From NCBI GenBank assembly GCA_030427635.1, contig JAUIBA010000018.1:1-64000 (forward strand): a stretch of DNA of 64,000 bases, written 5' to 3'. Made by a program: the position numbers and the translations under genes. A model generated the notes under the pieces. The model was not told the DNA's origin. It did not search any database and saw only the letters and a list, made by a program, of their open reading frames with translations. The number at the start of each line of letters is the position of its first letter. The first letter of the stretch is position 1. The DNA is from Bacteroidia bacterium (GTDB lineage: Bacteria; Bacteroidota; Bacteroidia; Chitinophagales; Chitinophagaceae). Shown piece by piece: positions 60,922 through 64,000 of this stretch.

Positions 60922-62637
60922 TCAGCGTTTTACAAAACGTACCGGCTCCTGACCATCTATGCGCATTACATAGATACCAGGTAGCAGCCTGCTCACATCA
61001 ACAGAAGCCTGCCCGGCAGCAACATGGCCCGACAACAACTGCCTGCCCATAATATCTGATATGATATAGCTGCCATCCTGAACCGCTACAAAATTAACTG
61101 CGTTATCAGCAGGATTAGGGTAAAGACCAGATGGTCTGCTTTCCGATACTGATGTAAGGCCGGTTACAAAACAACCATTGGAGGGAGTATATTTTGCAGC
61201 AAAGAAGCTGGTGAAAACATTCATAGCTGTAGCAAGAGAATCACCACCTACCCAGAATGTTTCAGAGCCATCATAATACCCACACAGAAAGATGTTGCCA
61301 TAAGCGTCTGACGCAAGGCCGGAATTGCTTTTACCTCCCGAACGAAGTGTAATACTTTCCCTGAGTGTACCGTCATCAGAATAACAGGCTACAAATAATG
61401 GGTCGATACCTGCCTGTGGCATAGGCAACACAATAGCCGTATCAAGATATACTCCATTACCAAAAAGGGTATCCATACCACCCGAAACCCATATAGCATT
61501 GCATGGGTCAACTGTCATACCCCATATAGCAAAATTAGTATTTTCAGTAGGTACACTCTGAGTAAATACCTGGTTGCGTATGAAACTACCATCGGCAGTG
61601 TAATGTGCGAAATACGGATTGTTCAGATTTCCGGTAATATTACCACCTCCCAGATTTACAGACTCGGCACGTAGTGTACCGCCAAAATAAACACCACCTG
61701 CGGTATCGGTTGTTACACACATTGCACGGGTATGACCTGTAGTTTGCCTGGCCCATGATACGCTGCCATTAGTACCAATACGCGATACGAATACATTAAA
61801 GCAATGATCACTTAATGCGGCATATGCAGCAGCATAGGTAAGTACCGTAGCGCCCAGCACCAGCGTAGATGATGAAAACTCACCCACCAGGAACGCGCTA
61901 CCATCTTTAGCGATAGAAATACCTGAAACCCTGTCATAACCTGTAGCGCCAAAACGTTTGGCCCACAAAAGACCACCTGCCGGACCATATCTTGCTACCG
62001 ATATATCCTGTCCTCCGGAACTGTTAAGGCTGTAGGTACCAATAAGACTGTTTCCCGAAAATGTAGCTGCCACCCACGCATTACCCTGATCATCTACTGC
62101 AAGACCACCGTATGACTGCTTTTCATATCCCAGATCAATACTACCAGAGTTGGTCTTCCAGAGTATATTACCATCTGAATCCAGCTTTATGAGGTAGCAG
62201 GAGTTAACAGCAGAGGTAGATGAACGCGTAAGTAATGAATTGGAAAAACGGATACTATCTCCTGAAAAAACACCAAGAAAATAGATGTTGTTATCCCCGT
62301 CAACAGCAATATCTACCGGGGCAGATGAGCCATTGGATGTGCCACGGGTCCAGAGCACATTACCATTATTGTCGTACTTAATCAGTACGGCCTGGCTCTT
62401 GAAAGGATTACTATGATAAGAAGAAGCGCCAATTACCAATGAGTCAAAACTGCTCCACATGGCAACATATACATTACCGGAAGCATCTGTAGCAACCGGC
62501 CATGCGTAACCTGACGAAGACGTAAGATGAGCTTTGCCCGCATCCATTCCCCGGGACCATTGCCAGCCCTGAGCAAATGAACCATTACCTAGCAGGAGCA
62601 GAACGGCAATAAAAAGAGTTCGTAGGTTTCCCTTCAT
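60922..62637 (-). CDS. Secreted SBBP-repeat-like protein with T9SS sorting domain
   Basis: 571 residues from ATG 62637. A signal peptide ends near SFAQG. Residues about 30-490 carry SBBP-like repeats of about 55 residues (GNVLWTRGTSNGSSAPVDIAVDGDNNIYFLGVFSGDSIRF and similar), which predict a beta-propeller. The last 80 residues form a type A sorting domain (PSGLYPNPADNAVNFVAV ... PGIYVMRIDGQEPVRFVKR). The same general architecture as the protein at 53667. Function unknown; probably cell-surface. Confidence 0.87.
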   Translation of the reverse strand: MKGNLRTLFIAVLLLLGNGSFAQGWQWSRGMDAGKAHLTSSSGYAWPVATDASGNVYVAMWSSFDSLVIGASSYHSNPFKSQAVLIKYDNNGNVLWTRGTSNGSSAPVDIAVDGDNNIYFLGVFSGDSIRFSNSLLTRSSTSAVNSCYLIKLDSDGNILWKTNSGSIDLGYEKQSYGGLAVDDQGNAWVAATFSGNSLIGTYSLNSSGGQDISVARYGPAGGLLWAKRFGATGYDRVSGISIAKDGSAFLVGEFSSSTLVLGATVLTYAAAYAALSDHCFNVFVSRIGTNGSVSWARQTTGHTRAMCVTTDTAGGVYFGGTLRAESVNLGGGNITGNLNNPYFAHYTADGSFIRNQVFTQSVPTENTNFAIWGMTVDPCNAIWVSGGMDTLFGNGVYLDTAIVLPMPQAGIDPLFVACYSDDGTLRESITLRSGGKSNSGLASDAYGNIFLCGYYDGSETFWVGGDSLATAMNVFTSFFAAKYTPSNGCFVTGLTSVSESRPSGLYPNPADNAVNFVAVQDGSYIISDIMGRQLLSGHVAAGQASVDVSRLLPGIYVMRIDGQEPVRFVKR

Positions 62638-62801
62638 TCCAAAAAATAAGGTTTCCAATGTAAAGCGCAATTTAAGCTATAAATCAATCAAACAACACAT
62701 TTTCCTCATACCGGGAATGCGCGTATTAAATGCATCAAAATTTATGCCAAAAAAATGTCACTAACAGTTATATAATATATCTATGCTCAGCAGAACTCAT
62801 A

Positions 62802-63455
62802 TCACAAATCTAAAATACCTGAAAGTGTACTCCATGCATTACCCTTTATGTCTGCTGCTGCTGCTGCAACAGATACCTGATTCAAAGGCATAAGGAGCGG
62901 TACCCTGCCGATGACCGGAACAGATGTGTACCTGTCAATAAATGATGCAGCAGAGCTATCATACTCCCCGCTGAAAATAAGCCCGGCAATATGAATATTA
63001 CGCCCACGCAATACTTCTATAGCAGTGAGTGTATGACTGATGCTACCCAGATACCCGCTGGCTACCAATACTACCGGCAACTGCCACCATGCTACCATAT
63101 CGGCAACAGTAGCATCGTCTGACACAGGAGACATTACCCCTCCTGCAGTTTCAATAATCAGGGGGCGGGGAGCCGAAGGAGTTATAAATGACGGGTAATC
63201 AATCACCACACCTTCTGCGGATGCAGCTGTATGTGGCGATGCCGGCATTTTCAATGCAACAGCCTCGGGATGCACCCGCTTATCACCTCCGGCAATCAGC
63301 TTTCTTACAGTATCAGCATCGCGCTCTTCCAGGCCCGCCTGTATAGGTTTCCAGTAATGAGCATCCAGTGCCTGGGTCAATACCGCCGATACAACCGTCT
63401 TTCCTATACCAGTATGTATCCCTACTACAGCAAATGCATTATTTACTTTACTCAT
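62802..63455 (-). CDS. bioD: ATP-dependent dethiobiotin synthetase
   Basis: Closes the ureido ring of dethiobiotin from 7,8-diaminopelargonate, CO2 and ATP. 217 residues. P-loop VVGIHTGIGKTVVSAVL at about 11-27, substrate lysine in YWKPIQAGLEERD (about 35-47), and IIETAGGVMSPVSDDATVADM in the middle are canonical. It starts within the stop of bioF (ATGA overlap at 63452-63455), so the two are translationally coupled. Confidence 0.95.
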   Translation of the reverse strand: MSKVNNAFAVVGIHTGIGKTVVSAVLTQALDAHYWKPIQAGLEERDADTVRKLIAGGDKRVHPEAVALKMPASPHTAASAEGVVIDYPSFITPSAPRPLIIETAGGVMSPVSDDATVADMVAWWQLPVVLVASGYLGSISHTLTAIEVLRGRNIHIAGLIFSGEYDSSAASFIDRYTSVPVIGRVPLLMPLNQVSVAAAAADIKGNAWSTLSGILDL

Positions 63456-64000
63456 GAGCTAATTAATTGAACCAGTTTGCGGATATCGTCCCCGGTATTG
63501 AAGGTATGCAGACAGATGCGTAACCGCTCTCTACTCTGCGGCACTGTGGGATGCAGTATAGCATGAACACTTAAATGAGCATCGTGCAAGCGTGCTGCGA
63601 GTGCTTTTACTGTATTATTTCCCGGTATTACCGCCCCCTGTATAGCAGAGTTGCTTTGTAGCCATTCAATGCCGGGAGCAGCCTGAACAAGCCTGCGAAA
63701 AAGAGCAATGTTATCATGTAACGGCCTATGGCTGAAATGCGCTGAGGCCATATATGTGTACACACTACTTATAGCATGGATGGCATGAGGAGGCAGTGCA
63801 GTGCTATATATAAATGAGCGGGCAAAATTTACCAGATAATCTCTTAATACCGTGCTTCCTACTACCGCTGCACCATGACACCCCAGCGCCTTGCCAAAGG
63901 TGTGCACGCGGGCATAAACCTGCTCCTGTAGTCCCAGCTCACAGACAAGCCCCTCACCATTTGCACCAAAAACACCGGTGGCATGAGCTTCATCTACTAT
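63452..64000 (-). CDS. bioF: 8-amino-7-oxononanoate synthase, C-terminal part (cut by window edge)
   Basis: PLP enzyme joining pimeloyl-thioester and alanine, the first committed biotin step. The frame runs off the right edge; the visible 182 residues are the C-terminal half. IVDEAHATGVFGANG carries the PLP-contacting Asp and His. HTFGKALGCHGAAV has the Schiff-base Lys. The remainder is the family C-terminal domain, ending SRERLRICLHTFNTGDDIRKLVQLISS. Upstream codons and the start lie beyond the window. Order bioF-bioD with ATGA overlap. Confidence 0.93.
   Translation of the reverse strand: MVDEAHATGVFGANGEGLVCELGLQEQVYARVHTFGKALGCHGAAVVGSTVLRDYLVNFARSFIYSTALPPHAIHAISSVYTYMASAHFSHRPLHDNIALFRRLVQAAPGIEWLQSNSAIQGAVIPGNNTVKALAARLHDAHLSVHAILHPTVPQSRERLRICLHTFNTGDDIRKLVQLISS

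Overview
The window reads as chromosomal DNA of a Bacteroidota bacterium, most likely of the Chitinophagales (inference). The grounds are five proteins ending in type IX secretion (T9SS) sorting domains, start codons without Shine-Dalgarno sequences, promoters of the Bacteroidota type (a -33 TTTG about 19 bases before a -7 box TAnnTTTG), and lineage-typical families such as DUF6427, DUF4402, a long-form IspG and an RND pump with a mid-protein extension. No tRNA, rRNA, CRISPR array or complete insertion sequence is visible.

Layout. 1-275: a pair of 23-bp-spaced repeats resembling an insertion sequence end, and a fragment of a dispersed G/C-rich element. 276-2967: thrS and infC, with no rpmI-rplT after them. 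2968-3409: two tandem short transcription units, each with a promoter, a 62-63 bp near-identical sequence and a terminator. 3410-11928: two secreted proteins (one a reprolysin-like T9SS protease), tsaE, a DedA protein, an MFS transporter, ribH and a class V aminotransferase. 11929-14170: an AT-richer accessory island holding three tandem 400-bp noncoding repeats, hairpin elements, a small lipoprotein gene and an orphan CdiI-type immunity gene. 14250-23740: CDF transporter, membrane glycosyltransferase-like protein, DUF4197, DUF349 and SUI1-like proteins, DbpA-like helicase, a HipA-kinase/DUF3037 pair and a 3-hydroxyanthranilate dioxygenase. 23769-31258: CNNM/CorC-type membrane protein, a lipoprotein cytochrome with a di-heme peroxidase, and a 1253-residue phytase-esterase/PhoX-like T9SS protein. 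31468-41271: DUF6427, purQ, a DsbD-like pair, heme A synthase, a TMTC-like TPR protein, pssA, purS and rsmI. 41281-53515: radA, a T9SS protein, a tetR-tolC-MFP-RND efflux operon, tyrS, ubiX and a thioredoxin-fold protein. 53667-64000: a T9SS protein broken at a run of nine G, a flavin amine oxidase, a Gre-like protein, a DUF4402 protein behind a cluster of inverted repeats, ispG, another T9SS protein, bioD and the end of bioF.

Most genes are housekeeping: translation (thrS, tyrS, infC, tsaE, rsmI), purine synthesis (purS, purQ), cofactors (ribH, ispG, bioD, bioF, heme A, ubiX), lipids (pssA) and repair (radA). They are interleaved with surface and secreted proteins. The observations most worth following are the tandem small RNA units (3026-3312), the 400-bp repeat array and its hairpins (11971-13740), the poly-G contingency-like tract that decides whether one protein gets its T9SS sorting domain (54864-54872), the four inverted repeats before the DUF4402 gene (57494-57574), and a repeated promoter geometry with the -7 box 4-7 bases before the start codon, which predicts leaderless mRNAs.
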